DNA from: DATCYZ01 sp036526195
GTDB taxonomy: Bacteria; Pseudomonadota; Gammaproteobacteria; Burkholderiales; SG8-39
DNA length: 19,717 nt
Direction: 5' to 3'
Assembly: GCA_036526195.1 (NCBI GenBank)
Contig: DATCYZ010000109.1
Location: 1-19,717, forward strand
Each line of letters begins with the position of its first letter. Position 1 is the first letter of the stretch. The notes under the pieces were generated by a model that was given only the letters and a program-made list of their open reading frames with translations, was not told where the DNA came from and made no database searches. The position numbers and the translations under genes are program-made. This document shows, piece after piece, positions 1 to 7,657 of this stretch.

Positions 1-846
1 GTCGCGAACCACGGGTTCGGTCGGGGCCGAAAACGAAGTGGCCGTGTCGGCGCTCGAGGTGCCCCGGTGCCGCCCGCCGCCACGCGCGTGCCAGCCACCG
101 ATGCCGCCACCTGCGTCGCCGCGCGTCTTGATCATCCTGCGGCGTGACGCATCGTCGCGCAGCACGGTCGTCGGGCGCGCCTTCCGCGTCCGCTTCTCGC
201 CCTTGCGATCGTCGGCCTTGACCTTGGGTGCATGCAGCGTGCCGTCCGTCGGCGCGGCCGCCGCGGCGGCCGGTGCCGGGGGCGGCGCATCGCGTTGCGC
301 CTGCCGTTGCTCCGCGTCCTTGCGTTCGCGCTCCTGCTTCTCGCGCAGTTCTTTTTCCTGGATTTCCGAGAGCTGGCTGTGGCGACGCGCCTCTTCCGCG
401 CGCAGTTCCTTCTCGCGCGCATCGATCGTCGGGGGCGGGGCGGCTGCCGCCACAGGCGCCGCAGGGGCCGCGGGGGCTGGCGGCGGTGCGGGCGCTTCAA
501 CCGCAGCCGGCACTTCCGCGGCGACGGCCGCAGCCGCCACTTCAGCCGGGTCGCGCTTGACGAAAACCCGCTTCTTGCGAACCTCCACCTGCACCGTGCG
601 CAGTTTTCCGGAGGCGTCCGACTTCTTGATCTCGCTGGTCTGCTTTCGCGTCAGCGTGATCTTGTTCTTGGATTCCGCCGTGCCGTGCGAACGCCGCAGG
701 TACTCCAGCAGAAGCGACTTGTCCTGTTCGGTGAGCGCATCGTCGGCCTTGCGCTTCTCGACGCCGGCTGCGCGCAGCTGCTCGAGCAGCACCGACGGCG
801 GCACCTTGAGTTCGCTCGCGAATTGAGCCACGCTGGATTGGGCCAC
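1..846 (-). CDS. infB: Translation initiation factor IF-2, N-terminal part (cut by window edge)
   Basis: IF-2 is the GTPase that places initiator tRNA on the 30S subunit in the cytoplasm. Only the first 282 codons are present; the frame is open to position 1, so the G domain and tRNA-binding domains lie outside. The N-terminus reads MAQSSVAQFASELKVP, the small IF2 N-terminal domain typical of betaproteobacterial InfB, followed by an S/T-E-I-K-K and VEVRKKRVFVKRD segment. A low-complexity Ala/Pro and then charged Glu/Arg linker follows (about residues 105-260). The visible end, SAPTEPVVRD, is just before the second conserved N-terminal domain. I chose GTG at 846 because family members start with MA(Q/S)..VAQF. 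The AGGAGG inside the end of nusA lies 10 bases upstream. A TTG at 852, overlapping the nusA stop, is in frame and would add two residues. Translational coupling to nusA is likely. Confidence 0.95.
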   Translation of the reverse strand, partial: MAQSSVAQFASELKVPPSVLLEQLRAAGVEKRKADDALTEQDKSLLLEYLRRSHGTAESKNKITLTRKQTSEIKKSDASGKLRTVQVEVRKKRVFVKRDPAEVAAAAVAAEVPAAVEAPAPPPAPAAPAAPVAAAAPPPTIDAREKELRAEEARRHSQLSEIQEKELREKQERERKDAEQRQAQRDAPPPAPAAAAAAPTDGTLHAPKVKADDRKGEKRTRKARPTTVLRDDASRRRMIKTRGDAGGGIGGWHARGGGRHRGTSSADTATSFSAPTEPVVRD

Positions 847-848
847 GG

Positions 849-2354
849 TCAATGTGCCTCCTGCTGCGCCGCATCTTCCGCCGCAAACCAGTGCGCCCGG
901 GCTGCCATGATCAGGGTCTTCGCCCGCGCTTCATCGATGCCGGTCAGCTCCGAGAGCTCGTCGACCGCCAGATCAGCAAGATCGTCCCGGGTCTTCACCC
1001 CGCCCTCTGCAAGGCTTGCGGCAAGCGCCGTGTCCATGCCCTCCAGTTGAAGGAGGTCCGGATCGACATCCTCGACCTTCTCCTCGTTCGCGATCGCCGC
1101 CACGAGCAGCGCATTGCGCGCCCGGTTTCGTAGCTCGTTCACCGTGTCCTCGTCGAGCGACTCGATCTCGAGCAGTTCGTCGATCGGCACGTAGGCGATT
1201 TCCTCCAGGGTCGAAAACCCCTCCTGGATGAGGATGTCGGAGACCTCCTCGTCCACGTCCAGTCGCTCCATGAAGACGGCCTTGATGCGACCGCTTTCCT
1301 CCTGCTGCTTGCGAACGGATTCTTCCTCGGTCATCAGGTTGATCTGCCAGCCGGTCAGTTCCGAGGCGAGCCGCACGTTCTGGCCGCTTCGGCCGATCGC
1401 GATGGCAAGATTCTCCTCGTCGACGACCACGTCCATGGCGTGTTTTTCCTCGTCGACGACGATCGAAGTCACTTCGGCCGGCGCCAGCGCCCCGATCACG
1501 AACTGGGCCATGTCTCCGGACCACAGGATGATGTCGACGCGCTCGCCGGCAAGCTCCTGCGTGACGGCCTGAACGCGGGACCCGCGCATGCCGACGCAGG
1601 TGCCGATCGGATCGATGCGACGGTCGTTCGAATGCACGGCGATCTTGGCGCGAACACCGGGGTCGCGCGCTGCGGACTTGATCTCGAGCAGGCCTTCCTC
1701 GATCTCCGGCACCTCCAGCTCGAACAATTTCATGATGAACTGGGGCGCGGTACGCGAAAGGATCAGTTGCGGTCCTCGCACCGAGCGGTCGATGCGCATC
1801 ACCCAGCCGCGCACGCGGTCGCCGATCCGCAGGTTTTCCTTCGGGATCATCTGGTCGCGGGGCAGCAGCGCTTCCAGGCGCCCCGATTCGACGATGGCAT
1901 TGCCGCGTTCCATGCGCTTGATCGTGCCGGTCACCAGTTCATCGCCACGCGACAGGAAATCGTTCAGGATCTGCTCGCGCTCGGCTTCGCGAATGCGCTG
2001 CAGGATCACCTGCTTGGCCGCCTGCGCGCCGATTCGCCCGAAGTCGATCGGTTCGAGGGGTTCCTCGATGTAATCCTCGAGCTTGAGCGCGGGGTCCTTC
2101 AGGATCGCGTCCGAGAGCACGATCTGGCGCTCCGGAAAGAACTCCAGTGCCTCGTCCGGCACCACCTGCCAGCGGCGAAACGATTCGAAATCGCCCGACG
2201 TCCGGTCGATCGCCACACGCACGTCGATGTCGTCCGAATACTTCTTCTTGGTGGCCGAGGCCAGCGCGAATTCAAGGGCGGCAAACACCACGTCCTTGTC
2301 CACGTTCTTTTCGCGCGCCAGCGCGTCCGCTTGCAGAAGCAACTCCCGGCTCAT
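849..2354 (-). CDS. nusA: Transcription termination/antitermination factor NusA
   Basis: NusA binds RNA polymerase and nascent RNA and controls pausing, hairpin-dependent termination and antitermination. The protein has 501 residues, close to the 495 of E. coli NusA. Visible domains are the RNAP-binding N-terminal domain (about 1-125), an S1 domain (about 135-201, ending GPQLILSRT), KH1 (about 231-280, with GTCVGMRGSR) and KH2 (about 300-345, with IAIGRSGQNVRLA). Two C-terminal acidic helix-hairpin-helix repeats follow (about 365-420 and 435-490), so this is the long proteobacterial form. The start at 2354 gives MSRELLLQADALAREK and has GGAG 7 bases upstream; the frame is open further upstream but without family similarity. 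The rimP stop lies 19 bases before the start and the infB start touches its stop, so rimP-nusA-infB is one operon. Confidence 0.98.
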   Translation of the reverse strand: MSRELLLQADALAREKNVDKDVVFAALEFALASATKKKYSDDIDVRVAIDRTSGDFESFRRWQVVPDEALEFFPERQIVLSDAILKDPALKLEDYIEEPLEPIDFGRIGAQAAKQVILQRIREAEREQILNDFLSRGDELVTGTIKRMERGNAIVESGRLEALLPRDQMIPKENLRIGDRVRGWVMRIDRSVRGPQLILSRTAPQFIMKLFELEVPEIEEGLLEIKSAARDPGVRAKIAVHSNDRRIDPIGTCVGMRGSRVQAVTQELAGERVDIILWSGDMAQFVIGALAPAEVTSIVVDEEKHAMDVVVDEENLAIAIGRSGQNVRLASELTGWQINLMTEEESVRKQQEESGRIKAVFMERLDVDEEVSDILIQEGFSTLEEIAYVPIDELLEIESLDEDTVNELRNRARNALLVAAIANEEKVEDVDPDLLQLEGMDTALAASLAEGGVKTRDDLADLAVDELSELTGIDEARAKTLIMAARAHWFAAEDAAQQEAH

Positions 2355-2373
2355 CGGTTCACTCCATTCGTCT

Positions 2374-2817
2374 CTAGAGGTCGGGCACCAAACGCGCCCG
2401 ATCCATGCCATCCAGTGCCAGACTCAACGCAACGCCGTCCACTTCCAGGCGCACCGCATCGTCCTCGCAACCCAACACCACGCCGGTAAACCGGCGACGG
2501 CCCGCAGCGTCCCGTTCGCGCATCCGGACCTCCGCCCGCTGGCCTGCAAAACGGCGAAAATCCGCCGGCTTGCGAAGCGGCCGGTCGAGTCCCGGTGAGG
2601 AGACCTCGAGGCGCTCGTAGTCGATCCCTTCCGCGGCCAGCAAATGCGTCAGGTGCCGGCTGACCGCCACGCAATCATCGACGTTCACGCCACCGGACTT
2701 GTCGATGAACACGCGGAGCAGGCGCGCCCGGCCGGACACCTGCGTGTCCACCGGCTCGTATCCCAGGCCGGATACGGCCCGCTCCACGACCTCGGCGATG
2801 CCGGACCCAACAGCCAT
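2374..2817 (-). CDS. rimP: Ribosome maturation factor RimP
   Basis: RimP assists late maturation of the 30S subunit in the cytoplasm. The product is 147 residues from the chosen start, within the usual 140-160 range. The family signatures are clear: LGYEPVD near the N-terminus, LLRVFIDKSGGVNVDDC, YERLEVSSPGLDRPL in the middle, and a C-terminal SH3-like domain ending LDGMDRARLVPDL. The start is uncertain. ATG at 2817 (MAVGSGIAEVVERAV) best fits the family N-terminus, ATG at 2826 adds three residues, and TTG at 2838 adds seven. None has a strong Shine-Dalgarno; a weak GGGATGG precedes the 2817 codon. It is the first gene of the rimP-nusA-infB operon and sits directly behind a terminator-like hairpin (2841-2861). 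Confidence 0.95.
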   Translation of the reverse strand: MAVGSGIAEVVERAVSGLGYEPVDTQVSGRARLLRVFIDKSGGVNVDDCVAVSRHLTHLLAAEGIDYERLEVSSPGLDRPLRKPADFRRFAGQRAEVRMRERDAAGRRRFTGVVLGCEDDAVRLEVDGVALSLALDGMDRARLVPDL

Positions 2818-2840
2818 CGATGCCATCCCGCTGCGCAAAC

Positions 2841-2861
2841 AAAAAATGGGCCGAAGCCCAT
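2841..2861 (-). terminator. Intrinsic terminator / probable leader attenuator before rimP
   Basis: On the minus strand a perfect 6-bp stem (ATGGGC, TTCG loop, GCCCAT) is followed at once by TTTTTT-type sequence. UUCG tetraloops are unusually stable and the U tract completes a classic Rho-independent terminator. It lies about 94 bases after the rluB stop. It ends 23 bases before the rimP ATG at 2817, and only 2 bases before the alternative TTG start. No promoter can fit between the hairpin and the gene, so transcripts of rimP-nusA-infB must pass through it. It can serve both as the rluB terminator and as an attenuator; the attenuator role is inference. Confidence 0.8.
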
Positions 2862-2954
2862 CTCTCCGGATCCCGACCTTGCTTCATCGAGACCCACTCA
2901 AACCTTTTGAAGTTTAACAGCTTTTCATGGCTCTCACAAGGTCCGGCGACCCTG

Positions 2955-3770
2955 TCAGGCAGGCAATTCAAGCAGCCCGGACAACTCCGCCGGCGCCAGT
3001 TCGCGCCACTGCCCCGCCGGCAGGTCCAACGGCAACCGCACCGGCCCGTAGCGCACGCGCATCAGGCGGCTGACGCGGGCGCCCACCGCTTCGATCAGCC
3101 GCCGCACCTCGCGATTGCGACCTTCCCGGAGCATCACCCGGTACCAGTGGTTGGTCCCCTGGCGCTCGCGCTCGACACGCATCGCCTCGATGCTCGTGAA
3201 CGCGGCGGGACCGTCGTCGAGCATCACGCCCTGCCGCAGGCGCGCCAGATCCGCGGCGCCCAGCGCGCCCTGTACCCGGACCGCATACTCGCGCTCCACC
3301 TCGAAACGCGGATGCATCAGGCGGTTGGCAAGCGTCCCGGAATCCGTGAACAGCAGCAGGCCCGCGGTATTGATGTCGAGCCGGCCCACGGCAATCCACT
3401 TACCGCCCTTGATCGCCGGCAAGCGCGAGAACACGGTGGCCCGCCCGCCGGGATCGTGGCGGGTCACCAGTTCGCCCACCGGCTTGTGATAGAGAAGGAC
3501 GCGCACGGCCTGCGTGGCAGCGGCCAGCTCGACACGCCGACCGTCCACCCGCACCTCGTCCTGCGGCGCGACACGCGCGCCGAGCACGGCCGTCTGTCCG
3601 GCTATCGTTACGCGGCCCGCGGAAATCCAGCCTTCGATCTCCCGGCGCGAACCGAGGCCCGCTGCCGCAAGCCGCTTCTGCAACCGCTCGCCGCGCGGGT
3701 CAGCGGGCGGCGTCGACGTCGGCAGCTTCGGCTTCTGGTTGCGGGGACGGCGCGTCGGGGGTGACATCAT
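2955..3770 (-). CDS. rluB: Ribosomal large subunit pseudouridine synthase, RluB/RsuA family
   Basis: This family converts a specific rRNA uridine to pseudouridine; RluB acts on 23S rRNA near position 2605 (E. coli numbering). The 271-residue product has an S4 RNA-binding domain (about 28-75, ERLQKRLAAAGLGSRREIE) and then the catalytic domain. The catalytic Asp is D132 in GRLDINTAGLLLFTDSG, and the family motif GRNREVRRLIEAVG is at about 217-230. RluB rather than RsuA or RluE is inferred from the scpA-scpB neighbourhood. The start is ATG 3770 or the adjacent ATG 3767, with no good Shine-Dalgarno. Either one places the N-terminus 68-71 bases inside the end of scpB. The overlapping part is a Pro/Arg-rich tail before S4, and there is no later ATG, GTG or TTG ahead of the S4 domain. 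Confidence 0.93.
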   Translation of the reverse strand: MMSPPTRRPRNQKPKLPTSTPPADPRGERLQKRLAAAGLGSRREIEGWISAGRVTIAGQTAVLGARVAPQDEVRVDGRRVELAAATQAVRVLLYHKPVGELVTRHDPGGRATVFSRLPAIKGGKWIAVGRLDINTAGLLLFTDSGTLANRLMHPRFEVEREYAVRVQGALGAADLARLRQGVMLDDGPAAFTSIEAMRVERERQGTNHWYRVMLREGRNREVRRLIEAVGARVSRLMRVRYGPVRLPLDLPAGQWRELAPAELSGLLELPA

Positions 3771-4326
3771 CGGCCACTGGCGCGGCCGCAGGCTCGATGG
3801 GCAGGGTTCTGGCGATCTCCTCAAGGGGCGGCAGTTCCTCCAGGGAGCGCAGCCCGAGATCGTCGAGGAAATCCCGCGTGGTCGCATAGAGCGCCGGTCG
3901 CCCGGGCGTCTCGCGATGGCCGACCACGTCGATCCAGCCGCGGCCTTCGAGCGTCTTCATGACGTGCGGCGACACCGCCACCCCGCGGATATCCTCGATA
4001 TCCCCACGCGTCACCGGTTGCCGGTAGGCCACGATGGCGAGCGTCTCCAGCACGGCGCGCGAATAGCGCGGCGCCTTCTCGGGTTGCATGCGCTCAACGT
4101 AGGTGCGGAAATCCGCCCGGGTCTGGAAGCGCCAGCCGCTCGCGAGATTCACCAGTTCCACGGCGCGCGAAGACCAGTCCTCGCGCAATTCCAGCAACAG
4201 CCGGCGCAGCGTGTCCGCACCGATATCCTCGTCGAACAGGCGCTTCAGGTCGCTCAGGGTTTGCGGCGTCGGCGAGGCGAGCAGCGCCGCCTCGATCACG
4301 CGCTTGACGTCAGTTGGGCTCAGCAT
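3700..4326 (-). CDS. scpB: Segregation and condensation protein B
   Basis: ScpB is the winged-helix (kite) subunit that dimerises and binds ScpA in the SMC-ScpAB complex, which compacts and segregates the chromosome. The 208-residue product starts MLSPTDVKRVIEAALLAS. It carries the central family segments ELVNLASGWRFQTRADF and RYSRAVLETLAIVAYRQPVTRGDIEDIRG, followed by the second winged helix (VSPHVMKTLEGRGWIDVVG, then GRPALYATTRDFLDDLGL). The last ~40 residues are an acidic Ala/Pro-rich tail. The start codon lies inside the end of scpA (17-base overlap), so translation is probably coupled. Its 3' end overlaps the rluB start by about 70 bases. Confidence 0.96.
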   Translation of the reverse strand: MLSPTDVKRVIEAALLASPTPQTLSDLKRLFDEDIGADTLRRLLLELREDWSSRAVELVNLASGWRFQTRADFRTYVERMQPEKAPRYSRAVLETLAIVAYRQPVTRGDIEDIRGVAVSPHVMKTLEGRGWIDVVGHRETPGRPALYATTRDFLDDLGLRSLEELPPLEEIARTLPIEPAAAPVADDVTPDAPSPQPEAEAADVDAAR

Positions 4327-5125
4327 GGGCCAATTTTACGTAGATCGGAGCGAAACATTCCGCCTGCGTGATCTCGAGCATGGTTTCGCGCGCCAGTTCC
4401 AGCACCGCGAGAAACGTCACGACCAGGACGCCGACGCCGCGGGACGGGTCGAAAAGCTCGGAAAACTCAAGCACCCGGTGCGTTCGCAGCCTGCGCAGGA
4501 TGTTGCTCATGTGCTCGCGCACCGAGAGTTCCTCGCGCGTCACGCGGTGGTGCGCGGCGAGTTTCGCCCGCGACAGCAGGCGCCGCCAGGCTTCCGCCAG
4601 GTCGTACGGGTCGACCTGCGGCAGGCGCTCCACGACGGTGCGTTCGATCCAGACGGCGACCGCCGCCACGTCGCGCCCGACCTGCGGCATCGCGTCGAGC
4701 GCGTGGGCCGCCTGCTTCATGCGCTCGTACTCCAGCAGGCGCCGCACCAGTTCGGCGCGCGGATCGTCGGGCTCGTCCTGCGCCTGCGACGGCGGGCGCG
4801 GCAGCAGCATGCGCGACTTGATCTCGATCAGCATCGCCGCCATGACGAGGTACTCGGCCGCAAGCTCGAGGTTGCTGGCGCGCAGGCGCTCGACGTAATC
4901 CAGGTACTGCCGCGTCAGCGGTGCCATCGCGATGTCGAGGATGTTGAGGTTCTCGCGGCGGATCAGGTACAGCAGCAGGTCCAGCGGCCCCTCGAACGCC
5001 TCGAGGATGATCTTCAGCGCGTCCGGCGGGATGTACAGGTCGCGCGGCATCTCGGCCATCGGCTCGCCGTAGAGGCGGGCCGCCGGCACGAGGCCCGGCT
5101 CGGGTGCGTCGAGCGTCTCGACCAT
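4310..5125 (-). CDS. scpA: Segregation and condensation protein A
   Basis: ScpA is the kleisin subunit bridging SMC heads and ScpB in chromosome condensation. The product is 271 residues. The hallmark N-terminal helix segment FEGPLDLLLYLIRRENLNILDI is present at about residues 48-69. It is followed by the conserved AAEYLVMAAMLIEIKSRMLLP region, a variable acidic linker and the C-terminal winged-helix kleisin end (VVTFLAVLELARE). The start at 5125 (MVETLDAPEPG) shares one base with the trpS stop (TGATG), the usual sign of translational coupling. A downstream Met (MAEMPRDLYIPP) is an alternative start that would still keep the whole kleisin domain. The reading frame is open upstream of 5125, but that part is within trpS. 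Confidence 0.95.
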   Translation of the reverse strand: MVETLDAPEPGLVPAARLYGEPMAEMPRDLYIPPDALKIILEAFEGPLDLLLYLIRRENLNILDIAMAPLTRQYLDYVERLRASNLELAAEYLVMAAMLIEIKSRMLLPRPPSQAQDEPDDPRAELVRRLLEYERMKQAAHALDAMPQVGRDVAAVAVWIERTVVERLPQVDPYDLAEAWRRLLSRAKLAAHHRVTREELSVREHMSNILRRLRTHRVLEFSELFDPSRGVGVLVVTFLAVLELARETMLEITQAECFAPIYVKLAHAEPN

Positions 5126-6327
5126 CAGTTGTAGGAAAGCCCCATGGCCTCGCGCACCTCGCGCATCGTTTCGGATGCAAGCTTGCGCGCCCGGTCGCAG
5201 CCGTCGGCGATGATGCTGCGCACCAGCGTCGGATCGTCCAGATAGGCCTGCGCGCGCTCGCGCATCGGCGCAAGCTCCAACTGGATCGCCTCGATCACCG
5301 GCTGCTTGCATTCAAGGCAGCCGATGCCCGCGCTGGCGCAGCCCTCCCGCACCCAGTTCTGTCGCGCGGCGTCCGAATACACCAAGTGCAGCGACCACAC
5401 CGGGCAGCGCTCCGGCGTGCCCGGGTCCGTGCGCTTCACCCGCGCGGGGTCGGTGGGCATGGTGCGCACCTTCTTCTCGACGGATTCCGGCGCCTCGCGC
5501 AGCGTGATGGCGTTGTCGTAGGACTTCGACATCTTCTGCCCGTCCAGCCCCTGGAGGCGCGAGGCCTGGGTCAGCAGGACCTCGGGCTCCACGAGGATCT
5601 TCTTGCCGCCGCCCTCGAGCCAGCCGTAGAGCCGTTCACGATCGCCGCGCGACAGGTTCTGCTGCTCCACGAGCAGCGCCTGCGCGCGCTTGAGCGCCTC
5701 GGTATCGCCCTGCTCCATGAACTGCACGCGCAGCGTCGTCAGCAGGCGCGCCTTCTTCGATCCCATCCGCTTCACCGCGGCCTTGGCCTTGTCCTCGAAT
5801 CCCGCTTCCCGTCCGTACAGGTGGTTGAAGCGCCGCGCGATTTCGCGCGTGAACTCGACATGCGGCACCTGGTCCTCGCCGACCGGCACGAAGCTCGAGC
5901 GATAGATCAGGATGTCCGAGGACTGCAGCAGGGGGTAGCCGAGGAAGCCGTAGGTCGAGAGGTCCTTGTCGCTGAGCTTCTCCTGCTGGTCCTTGTAGGT
6001 CGGCACGCGCTCAAGCCACCCCAGCGGCGTCATCATCGACAGCAGCAGGTGAAGTTCCGCGTGCTCGGGCACCTGAGACTGGATGAACAGCACCGCCTGG
6101 GCCGGATCGACGCCTGCGGCAAGCCAGTCGACCACCATGTCCCAGGCATTCTTCTGCACCTGGGCGGGGTCTTCGTAGTCGGTGGTGAGCGCATGCCAGT
6201 CGGCGACGAAGTAAAGGCACTGGTATTCGGCCTGCAGCCGCACCCAGTTCTTCAGCACGCCATGGTAGTGGCCGAGGTGAAGTGCGCCCGTGGGGCGCAT
6301 GCCGGAGAGCACGCGGGGTTCGAACAT
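5125..6327 (-). CDS. trpS: Tryptophanyl-tRNA synthetase (long form)
   Basis: TrpRS is a class I synthetase that charges tRNA-Trp in the cytoplasm. The 400-residue protein has the HIGH signature as HLGH (17-20, in GALHLGHYHG) and KMSKS exactly at 265-269. It is longer than the ~330-residue form of E. coli and Bacillus. An extra segment of about 65-70 residues (about 176-244, FEDKAKAAVKRMG to LYGWLEGGG) sits before the KMSKS loop, as in other betaproteobacterial TrpRS. The C-terminal region contains CLECKQPVIEAI, a Cys pair, and ends AMGLSYN. The start follows the M50 gene by 5 bases, without an obvious Shine-Dalgarno, so coupling to the upstream gene is likely. Confidence 0.98.
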   Translation of the reverse strand: MFEPRVLSGMRPTGALHLGHYHGVLKNWVRLQAEYQCLYFVADWHALTTDYEDPAQVQKNAWDMVVDWLAAGVDPAQAVLFIQSQVPEHAELHLLLSMMTPLGWLERVPTYKDQQEKLSDKDLSTYGFLGYPLLQSSDILIYRSSFVPVGEDQVPHVEFTREIARRFNHLYGREAGFEDKAKAAVKRMGSKKARLLTTLRVQFMEQGDTEALKRAQALLVEQQNLSRGDRERLYGWLEGGGKKILVEPEVLLTQASRLQGLDGQKMSKSYDNAITLREAPESVEKKVRTMPTDPARVKRTDPGTPERCPVWSLHLVYSDAARQNWVREGCASAGIGCLECKQPVIEAIQLELAPMRERAQAYLDDPTLVRSIIADGCDRARKLASETMREVREAMGLSYN

Positions 6328-6332
6328 GGGGA

Positions 6333-6968
6333 TCAGCGCAGGATGGATTCGGACGCGATGACCAGCGGCCCAAGCAAGCGGCCGAGGACATCGGTAAACA
6401 GGAGCAGCACGAGCAGCGGCAGGCCGAGCGGTTCCAGCCTTGCGTACTGCCCCGCGGCGCGGATCGGCAGCAGGGTCGCAAGGATGCGCCCGCCATCGAG
6501 CGGCAGGATGGGAATCAGGTTGAGGAACATCAGCACGAGGTTGACGCGAATGCCGGCCTCGGACATGTAGCCCAGGGGCTCGGCGAAGAACTGCGGCAGG
6601 AACGGCGCAAGGTGGAAGGCAATGGCCCAGCCAAGCGCCATGACGAGGTTCGCGCCCGGTCCCGCGGCCGCCACCCAGGCCATGTGCTGGCGCGGGTTGC
6701 GCAGCGCCGAGTAGTTGACCGGCACCGGCTTCGCCCAGCCGAACAGGAACTTGCCGCCGGACACCAGCAGGATCGCGAGCGGCACCAGCACCGTGCCGAT
6801 GGCGTCCACGTGGCGCAGCGGATTGAGCGTGATGCGTCGTTGCGCATGGGCCGTAAGGTCGCCGAAATGGCGCGCAACGTACCCATGTGCCGCCTCGTGC
6901 AGGGTGATGGCGAAGAGCACCGGGAGCGCGTAGATCGCGACGGTCTGAACGAGCTGACTGACGTCCAT
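6333..6968 (-). CDS. Site-2-protease-like integral membrane zinc metallopeptidase (M50 family)
   Basis: The 211-residue protein is mostly hydrophobic with about five to six predicted membrane segments. It carries the zinc motif HEAAH (24-28, HExxH) in the first segments, a conserved GPGAN turn (103-107) and LNLIPILPLDGGR (149-161) with the third metal ligand Asp158. These are the signatures of the small, PDZ-less M50/S2P subfamily of inner-membrane peptidases. The natural substrate is unknown. Location between a YciO gene and trpS is common in betaproteobacteria and says little about function. An extended -10 promoter candidate lies about 25-35 bases upstream of its ATG. The Shine-Dalgarno is weak. 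Confidence 0.92.
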   Translation of the reverse strand: MDVSQLVQTVAIYALPVLFAITLHEAAHGYVARHFGDLTAHAQRRITLNPLRHVDAIGTVLVPLAILLVSGGKFLFGWAKPVPVNYSALRNPRQHMAWVAAAGPGANLVMALGWAIAFHLAPFLPQFFAEPLGYMSEAGIRVNLVLMFLNLIPILPLDGGRILATLLPIRAAGQYARLEPLGLPLLVLLLFTDVLGRLLGPLVIASESILR

Positions 6969-6993
6969 CGATGTCTTGCCGGAGAAGGTGCGG

Positions 6994-7002
6994 ATTCTAG
7001 CA
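6994..7002 (-). promoter_or_regulatory. Extended -10 promoter candidate upstream of the M50 gene
   Basis: On the minus strand TGCTAGAAT gives an extended -10 element (TGn plus TAGAAT, five of six consensus bases). It sits in the 55-base spacer between the YciO gene and the M50 peptidase gene. Transcription would begin near 6987, leaving a leader of about 20 bases before the ATG at 6968. No convincing -35 box is visible, which is acceptable for an extended -10 promoter. Confidence 0.5.
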
Positions 7003-7023
7003 GACCACCCGCGCGCAGCGCCC

Positions 7024-7653
7024 TCAGGCGGCGAGTCCGAGCGCTTCCAGCGAGCCGTTGCCGTGGCGCAGCACCACGGGTTCGGGGCCAGTCAGGTCGA
7101 TGACCGTGGACGACTCGGTGCCGCAGGGCCCGCCGTCGATCACCAGGTCGAGATCGTGTTCGAGGCGCTCGCGAATGACCTCTGCGTTCGAGGGCGGCAG
7201 GTCGTCGCCCGGCAACACCAGCGTTGCGGACAGCAGCGGTTCGCCGAGCTCCGCGAGCAGCGCCTGCGCCACGGGATGCGCGGGCACGCGCACGCCGATG
7301 GTCTTGCGCTTCTCGTGCAGCACGCGGCGCGGCAGTTCCCGCGTCGCGCGCAGGATGAAGGTGTAGCTGCCGGGGGTCGCGGCCTTCAGCAGGCGGAACT
7401 GCGTGTTGTCGATCACCGCGTAGCTCCCCAGTTCCGACAGGTCGCGGCACATCAGCGTGAGGTGATGACGTTCGTCCATCTCGCGCACCCGCCGCAGGCG
7501 CGCGACCGCTGCCGCATCGCCGGTATGGCAGCCGAGCGCATGGCAGGAATCGGTCGGATACGCGATCAGGCCGCCCTTGCGCACGATCTCCGCGGCCTGG
7601 CGCACCAGCCGCACCTGCGGATGCGTCGGATGGACGCGGAAGAACTGCGCCAC
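7024..7653 (-). CDS. YciO-type YrdC/Sua5-fold protein
   Basis: This 209-residue protein has the YrdC-like double-stranded-RNA-binding/nucleotide fold shared with TsaC/Sua5, but its sequence matches the YciO branch. It shows GLIAYPTDSCHALGC near residue 30, RVREMDERHHLTLMC, and LLSATLVLPG where TsaC/Sua5 has a SAN motif. The exact role of YciO is not settled, so threonylcarbamoyl-adenosine synthesis should not be assigned. The start is GTG at 7653, giving MAQFFRVHPTHPQ, which agrees with the usual YciO N-terminus. The upstream PHP gene ends 4 bases before it, with GAGG just upstream of the GTG. It is in the same transcription unit as the PHP and hydrolase genes. Confidence 0.92.
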   Translation of the reverse strand: MAQFFRVHPTHPQVRLVRQAAEIVRKGGLIAYPTDSCHALGCHTGDAAAVARLRRVREMDERHHLTLMCRDLSELGSYAVIDNTQFRLLKAATPGSYTFILRATRELPRRVLHEKRKTIGVRVPAHPVAQALLAELGEPLLSATLVLPGDDLPPSNAEVIRERLEHDLDLVIDGGPCGTESSTVIDLTGPEPVVLRHGNGSLEALGLAA

Positions 7654-7657
7654 GGCC

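Noticed and set aside
38..1050. Plus-strand open frames over infB and the end of nusA
   Set aside because: They are antisense shadows of the low-complexity infB N-terminus; the minus-strand frame gives the recognised IF-2 start.
2675..2971. Short minus-strand frames in the rimP leader, including a Met frame beginning just before the hairpin and a four-residue ATG frame
   Set aside because: They overlap rimP out of frame and have no family similarity. A leader peptide cannot be excluded but there is no regulatory codon run to support it.
7024..7653. Assignment of the YrdC-fold protein as TsaC/Sua5 (tRNA t6A synthesis)
   Set aside because: The expected SAN motif is replaced by LLSATLVLPG and the overall pattern is that of YciO, whose function is not settled.
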